The notes: generated by a model from the letters alone, not told the origin. Shown: positions 1 through 9,165, numbered from the stretch's first letter. The stretch: DNA of 64,000 nucleotides from Armatimonadota bacterium (GCA_029907255.1 JARYMF010000002.1:186001-250000); one strand, 5' to 3'. Numbers and translations are program-made.

Positions 1-119
1 CAAATGTGACTCAAATTGATTTGCTTTTGCAATTTGATATTCTAAATAAAGTTTTCAAGGGAAATTTTGCTAAAATAAACTTTGGCTGGTACCAAATTTT
101 GACCTAAGTATGTGGCTTT

Positions 120-1007
120 ATGAATGTTATTTCTGCTAGCAGAAGAACAGATATCCCCGCTTTTTACTCGGAATGGTTCATAAACCGGATTCGAAAGGGT
201 TACGTTCGCTGGATGAATCCGTTTTCAAATGTAGTATATGATGTACCGCTACTTCCAAAAGATGTATTGGCGATTGTCTTCTGGTCGAAGAATTACCTGC
301 CTCTTTTGCCTTATCTCGACGAACTTGATGCTGGTGGTTATCGAATGGTTTTTCATTTTACAATTACAGGATTGCCAAAAGTGTTCGAACCGAGGGTGCC
401 AGACACGGCAGATATGGTAAAATGCGCCCGAATACTTTCAACGCGATATGGAGCTGAGAGCGTTCTGTGGCGTTATGACCCCATCTTAATATCTACAGCG
501 ACAGATAACGAATACCATTTTAGGCGGTTTCGCGAACTTTGTGCTCAATTAGAAGGCGTGGTGAAGCGCTGTTATTTCAGCTTTGTTTGCTACTATGAAA
601 AAGTTTTGCGCAATATTAAGGCTCTTGCTGTTGAAACAAGAATTGAATGTTTTGATTTACCCCAATCTGAGCGAATTACGCTAGCCAATATCCTTGCAGA
701 TATCGCAGCCAATCATGGAATCGAGATGTATTCTTGTTGTGGAGATTACCTTGTTGGGAGCAAAATAAAGAAGGCGCACTGTATTGATGGAGAGCTCCTA
801 AAGCAATTGTTTCCTGATAGAGTAACTAATTTAGTCGAACATCCCACGAGGAAAGAATGTGGGTGCTATGAGAGTAAGGATATTGGAACATATGGCACTT
901 GCCCCCATGGTTGCGTATACTGCTATGCAAACTCGAATAAACGTGCTGCGATTCGTAGTTATGAAGCTCATGACCCAGGAGCTGATATATTATGCCTCAA
1001 ATGTTGA
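120..1007 (+). CDS. DUF1848 family protein with C-terminal CxxxCxxC cysteine cluster
   Basis: The 295-residue protein opens with the 'ISASRRTDIPAFY' block typical of DUF1848 proteins and ends with a cysteine cluster: C-x-C near residue 248 and T-C-P-H-G-C-V-Y-C at about 260-268. The CxxxCxxC spacing resembles that of a radical-SAM iron-sulfur site, although it lies at the C-terminus rather than the N-terminus. The family is usually described as of unknown function, and I infer an iron-sulfur enzyme without a known substrate. The ATG at 120 has no clear Shine-Dalgarno sequence, but the conserved N-terminus begins immediately after it, so the start is probably right. The gene stands alone, convergent with the tRNA gene downstream. 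Confidence 0.85.
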   Translation: MNVISASRRTDIPAFYSEWFINRIRKGYVRWMNPFSNVVYDVPLLPKDVLAIVFWSKNYLPLLPYLDELDAGGYRMVFHFTITGLPKVFEPRVPDTADMVKCARILSTRYGAESVLWRYDPILISTATDNEYHFRRFRELCAQLEGVVKRCYFSFVCYYEKVLRNIKALAVETRIECFDLPQSERITLANILADIAANHGIEMYSCCGDYLVGSKIKKAHCIDGELLKQLFPDRVTNLVEHPTRKECGCYESKDIGTYGTCPHGCVYCYANSNKRAAIRSYEAHDPGADILCLKC

Positions 1008-1030
1008 TCTCAAGTTGGATTGGCTCTCTA

Positions 1031-1062
1031 AAAAATTAAATGCCCTGATGGGAAATCAGGGC
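1031..1062 (-). terminator. Rho-independent terminator downstream of the tRNA gene
   Basis: A 7-bp stem (GCCCTGA/TCAGGGC, 1042-1048 with 1056-1062) has a 7-nt loop. Read on the minus strand it is followed by a T-rich run (ATTTAATTTTTT). It lies about 50 bases beyond the 3' end of the minus-strand tRNA and could also stop read-through from the plus-strand gene ending at 1007. Confidence 0.6.
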
Positions 1063-1111
1063 TTAAAGCTTAGTCCTTCTAGCGCGAAGTGCCAATATTC
1101 AAGTTCTTATT

Positions 1112-1186
1112 TGGTGGGCCCACTCGGATTCGAACCAAGGACCAACCGGTTATGAGCCGGCCGCTCTACCGCTGAGCTATGGGCCC
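1112..1186 (-). tRNA. tRNA with CAU anticodon (tRNA-Met elongator or tRNA-Ile2)
   Basis: On the minus strand the sequence folds as a full cloverleaf: a 7-bp acceptor (GGGCCCA/TGGGCCC), the D-arm ATAGCTCAGCGGTAGAGC, a 5-bp anticodon stem around the loop CTCATAA, and the T-loop GGTTCGAATCC. The 3' CCA is encoded (1112-1114). The anticodon is CAU. It lacks initiator features because the first acceptor pair is a proper G-C. Elongator Met and lysidine-modified Ile2 cannot be told apart with confidence by eye. Confidence 0.93.
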
Positions 1187-1269
1187 GCACACTCCCATTT
1201 TGCTGCAAGCATCAAAATTATATCAACATTTTGTGTTGCAGTCAAGAATTTGCATAATGGACGATAGGA

Positions 1270-2526
1270 CTACTTCTGTGATTTTTCCTTCAATGCACGG
1301 TTGAGTACAACCGCGGTGTGCTCGACCTGGCGTGAAATTCCGGCAATTGAAAACATTTCTCGCAGTTGGAGAATGCACACAGGGCAACCTGTCGCAACTA
1401 GGTCCGCCTCGGTCTTCAAAATATTATCCGCTTTTCTTTCGCCTATCTTTCGTGACATGTCTGGATGGTAGATGCTGTATGCACCGCCGCCTCCACAGCA
1501 TGTATCAGCGCCTACGAGCTCGACATACCTTGTGTCAGCTAACGATGAGAGGAGTTTTCTGGGTTGATTTCGTACCCCCATACCTCTGACGAGGTGGCAT
1601 GGGTCATGATACGTGATAGTCTTTGCCTTTGGCGTATGTGCACTAAGCAAAACTGCCAAACAATCGGTGAGAAATTCAGTAATATCATAGACTTTTGACG
1701 TTAATTCACTTGGAACTTCAATTCCTAGGAGATCGTGCCATTCATGCTTTATCGTTGTGCCGCAGGACCCACAAGCGGTGATAATTGCGTCAACATCCAA
1801 GTTACTCAAAACTTTGAGGTTTTGTCTTGCTAAATATTTTGCACCTTCAAAATCACCTGAGGTGAATACCGGTGTCCCACAGCACATTTGCTCGCGTGGG
1901 ATGACGACTTCGACTCCAAAGTGAGTCAGTAGATTGACGACTGCTTCTCCAATCTCCGGATAAATCAGGTCTGCTCCACACCCCACAAAGTATGCTACGC
2001 GGTACTTTCTATTTGTTGTTGGTATGACCTCCGGCATGCGGTCGCGAAAGGTTTTTAGCTGAAAGTAAGGAATTGCTTTGTCAAATGGAAGGCCAAGGAT
2101 GGGTAGGATTAGCCTGGCTGGACTGTATCTACTTTGTAGGATGATTGCTCGCTGAAGGAAACCGAGAAGTTTGGCACTTGCTGGGAACATCCTTCTAGCA
2201 GTCATTGCACGACGGAATATCAAGCGCTTTATTAAGGGGATGCCGCATTCAATCGCAAGATGATGTCGTGCATTGAGCACCGCCTGATTGGGACTGACGC
2301 CACTTGGGCACTCTGCTGTGCATGCACGACAGCTTATGCATAGTTCGATGAGTTTGCGATATCTTTGGCTAAGCGAGACATCGCCGCCATATACTCCCCT
2401 TATCAAGCGAACGCGTCCTCTAGGTGAAGCAGCTTCTTCGCCAATCTCCTTATAAACGGGGCATGCGGCTTTGCAATAACCACACTTTATGCAATTGAAA
2501 GTCAGGCGGTCGAGTTCATTTAACAT
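1270..2526 (-). CDS. glcF: Glycolate/lactate oxidase iron-sulfur subunit (GlcF-like)
   Basis: This 418-residue protein has two 4Fe-4S motifs near the N-terminus (C12-x2-C15-x2-C18-x3-C22 and C63-x2-C66-x2-C69-x3-C73). Two CCG-type cysteine-rich domains follow, seen as 'MCCGTPVFTSGD' and 'DTCCGGGG' blocks. The order matches GlcF, which passes electrons from a flavin 2-hydroxyacid dehydrogenase to the respiratory chain. The gene starts 4 bases after the stop of glcD, so the two are co-transcribed and presumably form one membrane-associated complex. A glcE subunit is not present. D-lactate rather than glycolate could be the substrate, since sequence alone does not separate them. Confidence 0.85.
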   Translation of the reverse strand: MLNELDRLTFNCIKCGYCKAACPVYKEIGEEAASPRGRVRLIRGVYGGDVSLSQRYRKLIELCISCRACTAECPSGVSPNQAVLNARHHLAIECGIPLIKRLIFRRAMTARRMFPASAKLLGFLQRAIILQSRYSPARLILPILGLPFDKAIPYFQLKTFRDRMPEVIPTTNRKYRVAYFVGCGADLIYPEIGEAVVNLLTHFGVEVVIPREQMCCGTPVFTSGDFEGAKYLARQNLKVLSNLDVDAIITACGSCGTTIKHEWHDLLGIEVPSELTSKVYDITEFLTDCLAVLLSAHTPKAKTITYHDPCHLVRGMGVRNQPRKLLSSLADTRYVELVGADTCCGGGGAYSIYHPDMSRKIGERKADNILKTEADLVATGCPVCILQLREMFSIAGISRQVEHTAVVLNRALKEKSQK

Positions 2527-2530
2527 AAGC

Positions 2531-3916
2531 TTATGTCGTTTGGTCAGTAAATATCTTTCCGGGGTTGAGAATCCCTTTTGGGTCTAGGGCAGATTTAATG
2601 GTGCGCATCATACCTAAAGTACCTGGGCCAACTTCGCGAGCTAAATATCTTGATTTAGCAAATCCAATTCCGTGCTCGCCAGAGACAGTCCCGCCAAGCT
2701 GCAGAGCCGCATTGAATATCTCTTCGATGGCTTTCTCGACACGCGCCATTTCCTCTTTATCTCGCTGGTCAGTCAGGATTGTTGGATGAAGGTTGCCATC
2801 TCCCGCATGTCCAAATGTTCCAATCGTAAGTGAATATTTATCTGCAATACGATTAATTTCGCTAACCATGTCGGCAAGTTGGCTTCTTGGCACAGTGGCA
2901 TCTTCAAGAATAGCGGTAGGGCGAACTCGAGCCAATGCGGCAAGGGCCGAACGCCTTGCTTCCCAAACCCTGTCCCGCTCCGCATGGGTTGAGGCTACTT
3001 GAACTTCTGAAGCGTTATGAGATGTCATTATGCTGGCTGCCTTATCTGCTTCCTCGGCAACTTGGGCAGATGCGCCGTCAACTTCCAGCAAAAGCATAGC
3101 GCCTGCATCAATTGGAAGGCCAATTTTCTTGAACTCCTCTACAGTGCGAATGGTCACATTATCCATTATCTCCAGCGTGGCAGGCATAATCCCTGCGCTA
3201 ATAATAGCTGATACCGTCTCTGCTGCTTGAGTTAGCTGTGAGAAAAGACCAACCATGGAGCGGCGTGCCTTTGGTAAAGGAAGGAGCTTAAAGGTAAGCT
3301 TTGTGAACACCGCCAGTGTGCCTTCAGAGCCACATAACAGATGCACTAAGTCATAACCAGCTACTGATTTCATGGTGACGGCCCCGGCTTTGAAAAACTC
3401 ACCTGTTGGGGTTGCACCTTCAATTACCTTAATATAGTCTGCTGTTACTCCATATTTGATTGCTCGAAGGCCACCGGCATTCTCAGCTACGTTGCCACCC
3501 AAAGTCGAAACTTTGATGCTTCCTGGGTCAGGAGGATACATGAGACCAACTGCCTCTACTGCGGATGCAAGATCGGCGGTGATAACGCCTGGCTCAACCG
3601 TCGCGAGCAGATTTGATTGGTCAATCTCTATGATTCGGTTCATGCGTCCTAGATCAAGTACAAGCCCGCCAGCAGCTGGAACAGAGCCGCCACTTAACCC
3701 AGTGCCAGCACCACGGGGTGTAACATGCAACCCTTCCTCGTTTGCCAAGTGAAGAATTGCGCAGACTTCTTCAGCACTGCCAGCTCTTACGATTGCTTCT
3801 GGGCAATGCTCAACGTGTTGGGCATCATAGCCGTAGCACACCAAGTCCTCTGGAGCAGTAAGCACATACTTAGACCCTGATATTTCTTGTAATTTACGCA
3901 ATATGGATTCGCGCAT
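2531..3916 (-). CDS. glcD: FAD-linked oxidase, glycolate/D-lactate dehydrogenase subunit GlcD
   Basis: A roughly 460-residue FAD-binding PCMH-type oxidase. The N-terminal half has the FAD-binding blocks 'VTPRGAGTGLSGGS' and 'TLGGNVAENAGG'. The C-terminal part has 'FGHAGDGNLHP' and 'SGEHGIGFAKSRYL', both diagnostic of the GlcD/D-lactate dehydrogenase family. It oxidises a 2-hydroxyacid to the 2-oxoacid using FAD and hands electrons to the iron-sulfur subunit just downstream. The open frame can begin at a GTG at 3925, but an AGGG lies 8 bases before the ATG at 3916, so I chose 3916. With glcF it forms a two-gene unit; the upstream 70 bases separate it from the gene at 3996. Confidence 0.87.
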   Translation of the reverse strand: MRESILRKLQEISGSKYVLTAPEDLVCYGYDAQHVEHCPEAIVRAGSAEEVCAILHLANEEGLHVTPRGAGTGLSGGSVPAAGGLVLDLGRMNRIIEIDQSNLLATVEPGVITADLASAVEAVGLMYPPDPGSIKVSTLGGNVAENAGGLRAIKYGVTADYIKVIEGATPTGEFFKAGAVTMKSVAGYDLVHLLCGSEGTLAVFTKLTFKLLPLPKARRSMVGLFSQLTQAAETVSAIISAGIMPATLEIMDNVTIRTVEEFKKIGLPIDAGAMLLLEVDGASAQVAEEADKAASIMTSHNASEVQVASTHAERDRVWEARRSALAALARVRPTAILEDATVPRSQLADMVSEINRIADKYSLTIGTFGHAGDGNLHPTILTDQRDKEEMARVEKAIEEIFNAALQLGGTVSGEHGIGFAKSRYLAREVGPGTLGMMRTIKSALDPKGILNPGKIFTDQTT

Positions 3917-3995
3917 GTTTAGCACCCTAGTTATTTATTAATTCATATTCTCAGGCGATGAAGTAAGGAGGGCATTTAGTTTATTAGATAAGAGC

Positions 3996-4922
3996 TTAAT
4001 CATTGAGTATTCTCACCGTTGGTTGCCAGTCAAGTTTTCTCAGAAGTTCAATATAGTCCTGTTCCGTCATTTCTTCTGGCCGCTTACCTGATAGTGCTAC
4101 AAGGATTCCCTCGACGACATTTGTTGCAAATGTTCTTCCATCGAACTCCCGAGTAGATGTAACCAGCATTTTGACTTTGCAGGCTTTCATGTTGTCAATG
4201 TCGGATTGGGTAAGTGTATTTGTAATAACTACCTTACCAGTCATAGCTCCGGATTCAGGTGTGGGCATAAACCTCTTTATTATTTTGAAGTCGCCTGCCA
4301 CGACATCTGCCCAGCGGAAGTACTTCTCGTGTCTGGGCGTATTCTTCTCCTGTTGCTCGCCGATTGGATAGAGCCACTTGAACGGTAGCCTGCAGATTAG
4401 CGGCAGGAAAATCAGTCCCAGTATTTTTAGCATGCCCCATGAAGTTATTGGTATTGGCACCCCAACATTGAACAGCAAATCGCCGTAGATAACTTGGCCT
4501 TTGGGTCGTGTTAATCGCCAAAGTGATTCTGCCATGCCAAAGCGGTCCACTCCGCAGACTAGCAAGACTTTCTTGGTTTGGAAGTCCACGATTCCCTCGC
4601 GCTGGAGCCATTCAATAGTCTCGCGCTCAAGTGTGTTTTTGATGCCACTACCATCAACAACTGGGGTTTTAATGGCTAAGCGTGCTAATTTATCTGCATC
4701 TCGGATTGTATACCGTCGTTTTCCAGCATAAAGATACCGGTCTATGCCGCCAAGTCCAATTGCGTCTACTTTCCCGTCTAATTCGCGCATTAACTCGGCA
4801 AATCGCTTGAAGTCGCCATTTGTCCCAATCCTGGCTATCTCGAACTCTTCGCCCAGAAGAGTAGTCCTAACTGTTTTATCTCCCTTCGGCGAGCCCAGGC
4901 TCACGCTGACGATGCGCTTCAT
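3996..4922 (-). CDS. Conserved protein of unclear function (database name often 'quinate 5-dehydrogenase')
   Basis: This 308-residue protein starts 'MKRIVSVSLGSPKGDK' and has glycine-rich blocks 'DAIGLGGIDRYLY' and 'PVVDGSGIKNTLE'. A hydrophobic stretch lies around residues 160-185. From memory, close relatives in Firmicutes carry the name quinate 5-dehydrogenase, but I see no classical shikimate/quinate dehydrogenase catalytic pattern, so I do not assert that activity. It follows ahbB by 2 bases and reads in the same direction, so it is co-transcribed with the siroheme decarboxylase pair. A role linked to tetrapyrrole metabolism is inferred from position alone. Confidence 0.7.
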   Translation of the reverse strand: MKRIVSVSLGSPKGDKTVRTTLLGEEFEIARIGTNGDFKRFAELMRELDGKVDAIGLGGIDRYLYAGKRRYTIRDADKLARLAIKTPVVDGSGIKNTLERETIEWLQREGIVDFQTKKVLLVCGVDRFGMAESLWRLTRPKGQVIYGDLLFNVGVPIPITSWGMLKILGLIFLPLICRLPFKWLYPIGEQQEKNTPRHEKYFRWADVVAGDFKIIKRFMPTPESGAMTGKVVITNTLTQSDIDNMKACKVKMLVTSTREFDGRTFATNVVEGILVALSGKRPEEMTEQDYIELLRKLDWQPTVRILND

Positions 4923-4924
4923 TC

Positions 4925-5401
4925 TTAACTCCTAGTTTTCCAGGAAAAACAAGGGCTTGACTTCTTGAACTCGGCGATTGTGTAGAGCAGTATATAGTCT
5001 TCCACTCTAGTTTCCTCGGAAATGGCTTGTGCAATCTTCTCGCAATCTTCCTCTGTTCGCCCGTGAATCATAGTATATATGTTGTAGGGAAAATCAGGAA
5101 GCCTAGGGCGTTGGTAGCAGTGACTTACCTCACGATACCTTGTTGCAATACCAGCAAAGCTTTCTACTAAAGTATCCGGTACATTCCACACGCCCATTGC
5201 ATTAGCTTGGAAGCCTGCCTGATGATGTCTGACCAAGGCGCCAAAGCGGCGAATAGTCCCATCGGATTTCCATGCTTTAAGCTGAGAAAGGAGTTCCTCT
5301 TCGGTAATACCAATGGCTTCTGATACCGTTTTGAATGGTTCCTTCTCAACCGGCAAGCCATTATTAAAGACACGCACTATACTTTTTTGTTTCTCGTTCA
5401 T
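4925..5401 (-). CDS. ahbB: Siroheme decarboxylase subunit beta (AhbB-like, Lrp/AsnC fold)
   Basis: The 158-residue protein has an Lrp-type winged-helix N-terminus followed by an alpha-beta domain. Family blocks include 'IRRFGALVRHHQAGF' and 'VSHCYQRPRLPDFPYNIYTMIHG'. This matches AhbB/NirH-type proteins, which with AhbA decarboxylate siroheme to 12,18-didecarboxysiroheme in the alternative heme route or the heme d1 route. The two genes overlap by one base (A of the next ATG region), so they are translated together. AhbC and AhbD, needed to finish heme, are not in this window. I prefer this over a transcription regulator because of the tandem heterodimer arrangement and the His-rich 'RHHQAGF' block. 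Confidence 0.85.
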   Translation of the reverse strand: MNEKQKSIVRVFNNGLPVEKEPFKTVSEAIGITEEELLSQLKAWKSDGTIRRFGALVRHHQAGFQANAMGVWNVPDTLVESFAGIATRYREVSHCYQRPRLPDFPYNIYTMIHGRTEEDCEKIAQAISEETRVEDYILLYTIAEFKKSSPCFSWKTRS

Positions 5402-5847
5402 TAGAATCTGAAGTTCACGTCTATTTTGAACATCCGCTCAGCTGGCAGCAAACATATATCCGATATGCCTGTTTTGGCTCTGATTTGGGATAAGATATTG
5501 TCTATCTCAGATGAATTTTGGCATGCCAATGTAAACCACAGATTATATTTGTGTCTCCTGCCATAATTGTGTGTCACCTGGGGAAACTCGTTCACAATGT
5601 TCGCAACTTCCAAAAGGCGATTTTCTGGAACTTTCATTGCTACAAGGGTGCTTTCATAGCCAAGCTTACGAGAATCAAACACCGGTCCAATCTTGCGGAT
5701 AACACCAGATTCGATAAGTTGCCTAACACGTGAGAGGATTTCCGATTCGGTAGTCCCCAAGCGCTCTGCAATTATTTGATATGGCCGAGATGCAAGAGGA
5801 AAGTCTGTTTGAATAATGTTCAAAATCTGTTTATCCAGGTCGTCCAC
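5401..5847 (-). CDS. ahbA: Siroheme decarboxylase subunit alpha (AhbA-like, Lrp/AsnC fold)
   Basis: The 148-residue partner of AhbB begins 'MDDLDKQILNIIQTDFP', an AsnC-type helix-turn-helix start. It continues with 'GVIRKIGPVFDSRKLGYESTLVA' and 'VTHNYGRRHKYNLWFTL', blocks typical of AhbA/NirD-like proteins. With AhbB it forms the heterodimer that removes two acetate carboxyls of siroheme. It is the first gene of a minus-strand unit ahbA-ahbB-(3996 gene). The glcD-glcF pair follows after a 70-base gap and may be separate. The intergenic region before it (5848-6011) is shared with the divergent small membrane gene. Confidence 0.85.
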   Translation of the reverse strand: MDDLDKQILNIIQTDFPLASRPYQIIAERLGTTESEILSRVRQLIESGVIRKIGPVFDSRKLGYESTLVAMKVPENRLLEVANIVNEFPQVTHNYGRRHKYNLWFTLACQNSSEIDNILSQIRAKTGISDICLLPAERMFKIDVNFRF

Positions 5848-6011
5848 AGCGCATTCTCCGCAGTATAGCCTTTCACAAGTATAACGTTAGCGGTTCTTCT
5901 CGTCAAATCAGGTAGGAATACTAGCGTAGTTTGGCATGGATATTGAAGCTTGATTTAGTGAGGCCAAAAGATCAGACCTTCAATAAAGAAATGCAACAGG
6001 TGGTAAGCGGA

Positions 6012-6317
6012 ATGCACATTACTTTTAGCAAAGAGAGTATTGTACTGATTGCAATATGCCTAGCCGATATGCTGTTCACCATCTTAGTTATTGCGATGGG
6101 CAAAGCGGTGGAGGCAAACCCACTAATGGCTGAATGCATTCGCAGGGGCTTTTGGCATTTCTGTTTGGTTAAGATTGGTGTTGTTATTCCGCTAGTAGTG
6201 CTTGCTGAGTGGTATAAGAACTATAACCCGGTTTTTGTGCGGAAAGCTCTACGCGTGGGAATCACGGGGTATATTAGTCTATATTTCGGCGTACTGCTTG
6301 CCGTTAATCTTTTTTAA
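6012..6317 (+). CDS. Small DUF5658-like membrane protein
   Basis: A roughly 101-residue protein with three predicted membrane spans ('IVLIAICLADMLFTILVIAM', a second around 'HFCLVKIGVVIPLVVLA' and a third near the C-terminus). It has an 'EANPLMAECI' motif after span one, matching DUF5658 proteins. Function is unknown. The open frame extends up to an ATG at 5931, but AGGTGG stands 8 bases before the ATG at 6012 and the first span follows directly, so I chose 6012. It ends just before a strong hairpin. Confidence 0.7.
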   Translation: MHITFSKESIVLIAICLADMLFTILVIAMGKAVEANPLMAECIRRGFWHFCLVKIGVVIPLVVLAEWYKNYNPVFVRKALRVGITGYISLYFGVLLAVNLF

Positions 6318-6347
6318 TCAACCTCCGTACCTCCACTCCTCCGGCAT

Positions 6348-6385
6348 CGGGGCGGATTCCCGGGAGTCCGCCCCGGTTTCCTTTT
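6348..6385 (+). terminator. Rho-independent terminator
   Basis: A 9-bp GC-rich stem (CGGGGCGGA with TCCGCCCCG, 6348-6356 and 6367-6375) is followed by GTTTCCTTTTTAG. It ends the DUF5658-like gene on the plus strand. It overlaps the last bases of the convergent gene ending at 6385, but no T-run is present for that direction. Confidence 0.8.
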
Positions 6386-9165
6386 TAGTTCTTTGCAGAT
6401 AGCTTTTCAATAAGTTCTGCGACCTCTTCTCTTGCTTTTAATAAAACGTGCGGGTCGAGAGTATATTCCTTCGGTGAACGTACTACCGTGTCGCTAACCG
6501 CGAGAACCTTTTGAATTTTGCCTTTAGAGTTGGAATCTGCCTTGCAGGCTAATTTGCTTAACAAATAGAAGTATTCATAGTCCTCGATGCCGTCACGGAT
6601 GCATTCCAACCTAATTGAGCTAAAAGGCTTTCCACCCGGACCTGGGTAAATAAGATGGCCGTCGCCATTATAGTCGTCGAAAGTAAAGGTGTTCCAAGGC
6701 ACATCAGGCCAGCGCTTTCCTTCTCTTATGGCTTCTAAGGCTTTTGGGTCTTCATGCGCCCGATGCTCTTCTGGCAAGCCAGCTGCTACTCGGTTTGTAG
6801 TCCAGTTATTCACAGCATAATAGAGAAATCCGGGTATGCGGTACTTCCAATTCATCCAAAAGATGACCCGCGGGTCTATCGCTGGATAATCAATGAAGAA
6901 ATTTGGATATGGATGTGCTGGCACACAGCAAACATACCACCAGACTTCATCAGCTGCTTTTGTATATTCCTCAGCATCACTCTGTTGCCAGTTAGAAGTT
7001 AGCGGTACCCAAATGTCAACATAACCTTTCAATTCTTTATTCGGAGCAACAGTGCACATCCGAGGCAAGTCTGGGAACTCTTTTTTTACCCAACCGTACA
7101 TGTCGCGAAGTTCGGCGTATTTATCGGGTTTGATTTCGTCGAAGCCATACAGGTATGCTTTGTCCCACCACCCTCTTTCTTTGAGAAAAGCCTCATATTC
7201 CTTAATCATTTTGGCCAATTCAGCCCTGCCATTTTTATCCCTATTGTGTGTGTAGGCAAGGCAAAAGGCATTCAGGCCACGCTGTATGCAAAATGGTAGA
7301 TCCTCTTTACTTGGGGCAGGTGTATTAGTGTAAATATTGGTTGGATTGAGGCGATGTTCGAGCATGAATTCGTAATACCTGAGCTTAATTTCTTCTGTCA
7401 TGCCACCATACCATGCGGAAATTTCATGAGGAAACAATGCAAAGGCTGTCTTTAAGTGCAATGTGGTTGGAAGCGAAAAATTCCAAACCTTAACCTCAAT
7501 TGGCAGTGAGGATTCCGGGGCGTTGGCTGGCTTGATGGTGATTACCCCTTTGTAGACTCCTGCTGGAATATCTGCAGGCGCATGCACTGTTAGCCAGATA
7601 GGCTGGATGAAGTCGGGCGAAACGTCGAATGTCTTCATTTCAAGAAGAGGGTCAGGCCACCAGCCGACATATTCAACGTCGTATCTAGGCTTTCTGGTCT
7701 TTACATAATCCACTAATTCGAGCTTAATTCTATCTGTCGGTATGACGGCGCCACCAGGACCTTTAAGCGGCGAAACGGCTACCTTGACGTCTCTGAGTGC
7801 ACGAGCGTATGGTAGTATGAGTACCTGGCCTGATTCATATTCGTTTCGAGCTAAACTTAGCTTTAAGGGAGCCCCAATTTCGCCTTCAAAAAGCTTTTCT
7901 CGGAATACTTTATTTAGTGAAACCTCTGGCGCGAGTAAGTATCCCTTGCTTTCTTTGTCGGCGCAAGCATATCGTGCGCGTGCGACATCTCTTTCTATGG
8001 CATCCAGTTTCTCTGTAAATTTGGCCCACTTTTCAGTGCTTGTATTTGCCGTTAGCGAGAAAGAGAGTATCTCATTAAGTTTCAGTTTTAGTTGGCCAAC
8101 AGCTTTTGAAATCTCTGGAGTTTTGGCCATACAATTCCGCACGATTGCGCGGTATTTTTCCAAACGAGCACGATTTGGAGTGATGTTGATAGAAACCGGA
8201 GCACCCCTGACGATTTCACGCTTCGTCGGACTTTCCAATACTGCGAGGCTTAATTTATGCTTGCCCTCTGGAACACTTACCGAAACATTCAATTCCGAAT
8301 CTCCCGGCAGTAACTTACTGCTTCCCAAAGAAATCAACTTTTCGTCAAGCATAGCTTCTGCATGAATGGATACTATCTTCTTCGTGGGATTTGAAATCTT
8401 AATTTTGAACTGATGTTTCTTTGGGAGGAGAATTTGAGTAGGGCTTATGGATGCGATAAGCGCGTCATTGCCTTGGAATACTATGCGCCCAAAGTTAGAT
8501 GGTTCATTAAATTCTACTTCAACGGGAGACCACGTACTGAACTCTTGTCTTGATATCTGGTGCCTAGCGAAGTTTGCTTTCCATACTTCGCCTGGCTTTG
8601 GCGCTGACACTCCCAATGAATCGAATGGAATGATGAAAGTAGCCGTCCATGCGTATTTTTCACTATTTGTTACTACCGACCAATTGCCGTCCCAGGATTT
8701 TCCATCGGTTGACTGGCCTCTAGAGTCGAACCTTGTTCCCGCGCAGTTTGCGACCAAGTGAAAGAATGTCTTGCTATCGCATTTGGGATCAAGGAAAACC
8801 TCGACCGAGTCGTCTCTCCATGCTGGGCCGTCTCTTTCCAAAACTTTGGAACTAAGGTTCTGGGCATTTGGGTCAAAGCATCGAAAGGCAATGTACAGGT
8901 TGGCATTATCATAAGCAAGACGAACCTCGGTCTGCATAGTAGGCAAGCTTTTGCTCCTAAACCCAACAAATCCCGATATTGAAGTGGGAAAGTTTCGCAT
9001 AAAATCAAGCGCAGTGTTATTAGGAGATTTGCCATTTTTCATTATGTGCGCTACTGCTTTTAGTTCGGGTATCATGCGCACAGTGACCAGTGGTGAAATT
9101 ACCTTTTCCGCTGAGGCAGATATCGCAATTAAAGCAAAAATGGGTATTAGGGCACGGCGAAACAT
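6385..9165 (-). CDS. Large secreted DUF4091 / GH123-like protein with N-terminal CBM9-like domain
   Basis: A 926-residue protein with a signal peptide (residues 1-19, ending 'AISASA'). Residues about 30-250 resemble a family 9-like carbohydrate-binding module ('VRLAYDNANLYIAFRCFD', 'DDSVEVFLDP'). A middle beta-rich region follows. The C-terminal part (about 480-900) matches the DUF4091/GH123 fold, with 'AYLYGFDEIKP', whose Asp-Glu pair is the GH123-type catalytic motif, and 'GFLYYAVNNW'. I infer an exported glycan-acting enzyme, possibly hexosaminidase-like, with substrate unknown. The ATG has an excellent AGGGAGGT site 5 bases upstream. It is a single gene, divergent from the oxidoreductase at 9371. 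Confidence 0.82.
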   Translation of the reverse strand: MFRRALIPIFALIAISASAEKVISPLVTVRMIPELKAVAHIMKNGKSPNNTALDFMRNFPTSISGFVGFRSKSLPTMQTEVRLAYDNANLYIAFRCFDPNAQNLSSKVLERDGPAWRDDSVEVFLDPKCDSKTFFHLVANCAGTRFDSRGQSTDGKSWDGNWSVVTNSEKYAWTATFIIPFDSLGVSAPKPGEVWKANFARHQISRQEFSTWSPVEVEFNEPSNFGRIVFQGNDALIASISPTQILLPKKHQFKIKISNPTKKIVSIHAEAMLDEKLISLGSSKLLPGDSELNVSVSVPEGKHKLSLAVLESPTKREIVRGAPVSINITPNRARLEKYRAIVRNCMAKTPEISKAVGQLKLKLNEILSFSLTANTSTEKWAKFTEKLDAIERDVARARYACADKESKGYLLAPEVSLNKVFREKLFEGEIGAPLKLSLARNEYESGQVLILPYARALRDVKVAVSPLKGPGGAVIPTDRIKLELVDYVKTRKPRYDVEYVGWWPDPLLEMKTFDVSPDFIQPIWLTVHAPADIPAGVYKGVITIKPANAPESSLPIEVKVWNFSLPTTLHLKTAFALFPHEISAWYGGMTEEIKLRYYEFMLEHRLNPTNIYTNTPAPSKEDLPFCIQRGLNAFCLAYTHNRDKNGRAELAKMIKEYEAFLKERGWWDKAYLYGFDEIKPDKYAELRDMYGWVKKEFPDLPRMCTVAPNKELKGYVDIWVPLTSNWQQSDAEEYTKAADEVWWYVCCVPAHPYPNFFIDYPAIDPRVIFWMNWKYRIPGFLYYAVNNWTTNRVAAGLPEEHRAHEDPKALEAIREGKRWPDVPWNTFTFDDYNGDGHLIYPGPGGKPFSSIRLECIRDGIEDYEYFYLLSKLACKADSNSKGKIQKVLAVSDTVVRSPKEYTLDPHVLLKAREEVAELIEKLSAKN

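Noticed and set aside
4925-5847. Two AsnC/Lrp-type transcription regulators
   Set aside because: The tandem heterodimeric arrangement and the His-rich blocks fit AhbA/AhbB siroheme decarboxylase subunits better.
7742-8365. A 207-residue open frame on the plus strand inside the DUF4091 gene
   Set aside because: It is antisense to a well-supported secreted protein, has no recognisable domain and no ribosome site; it is a shadow.
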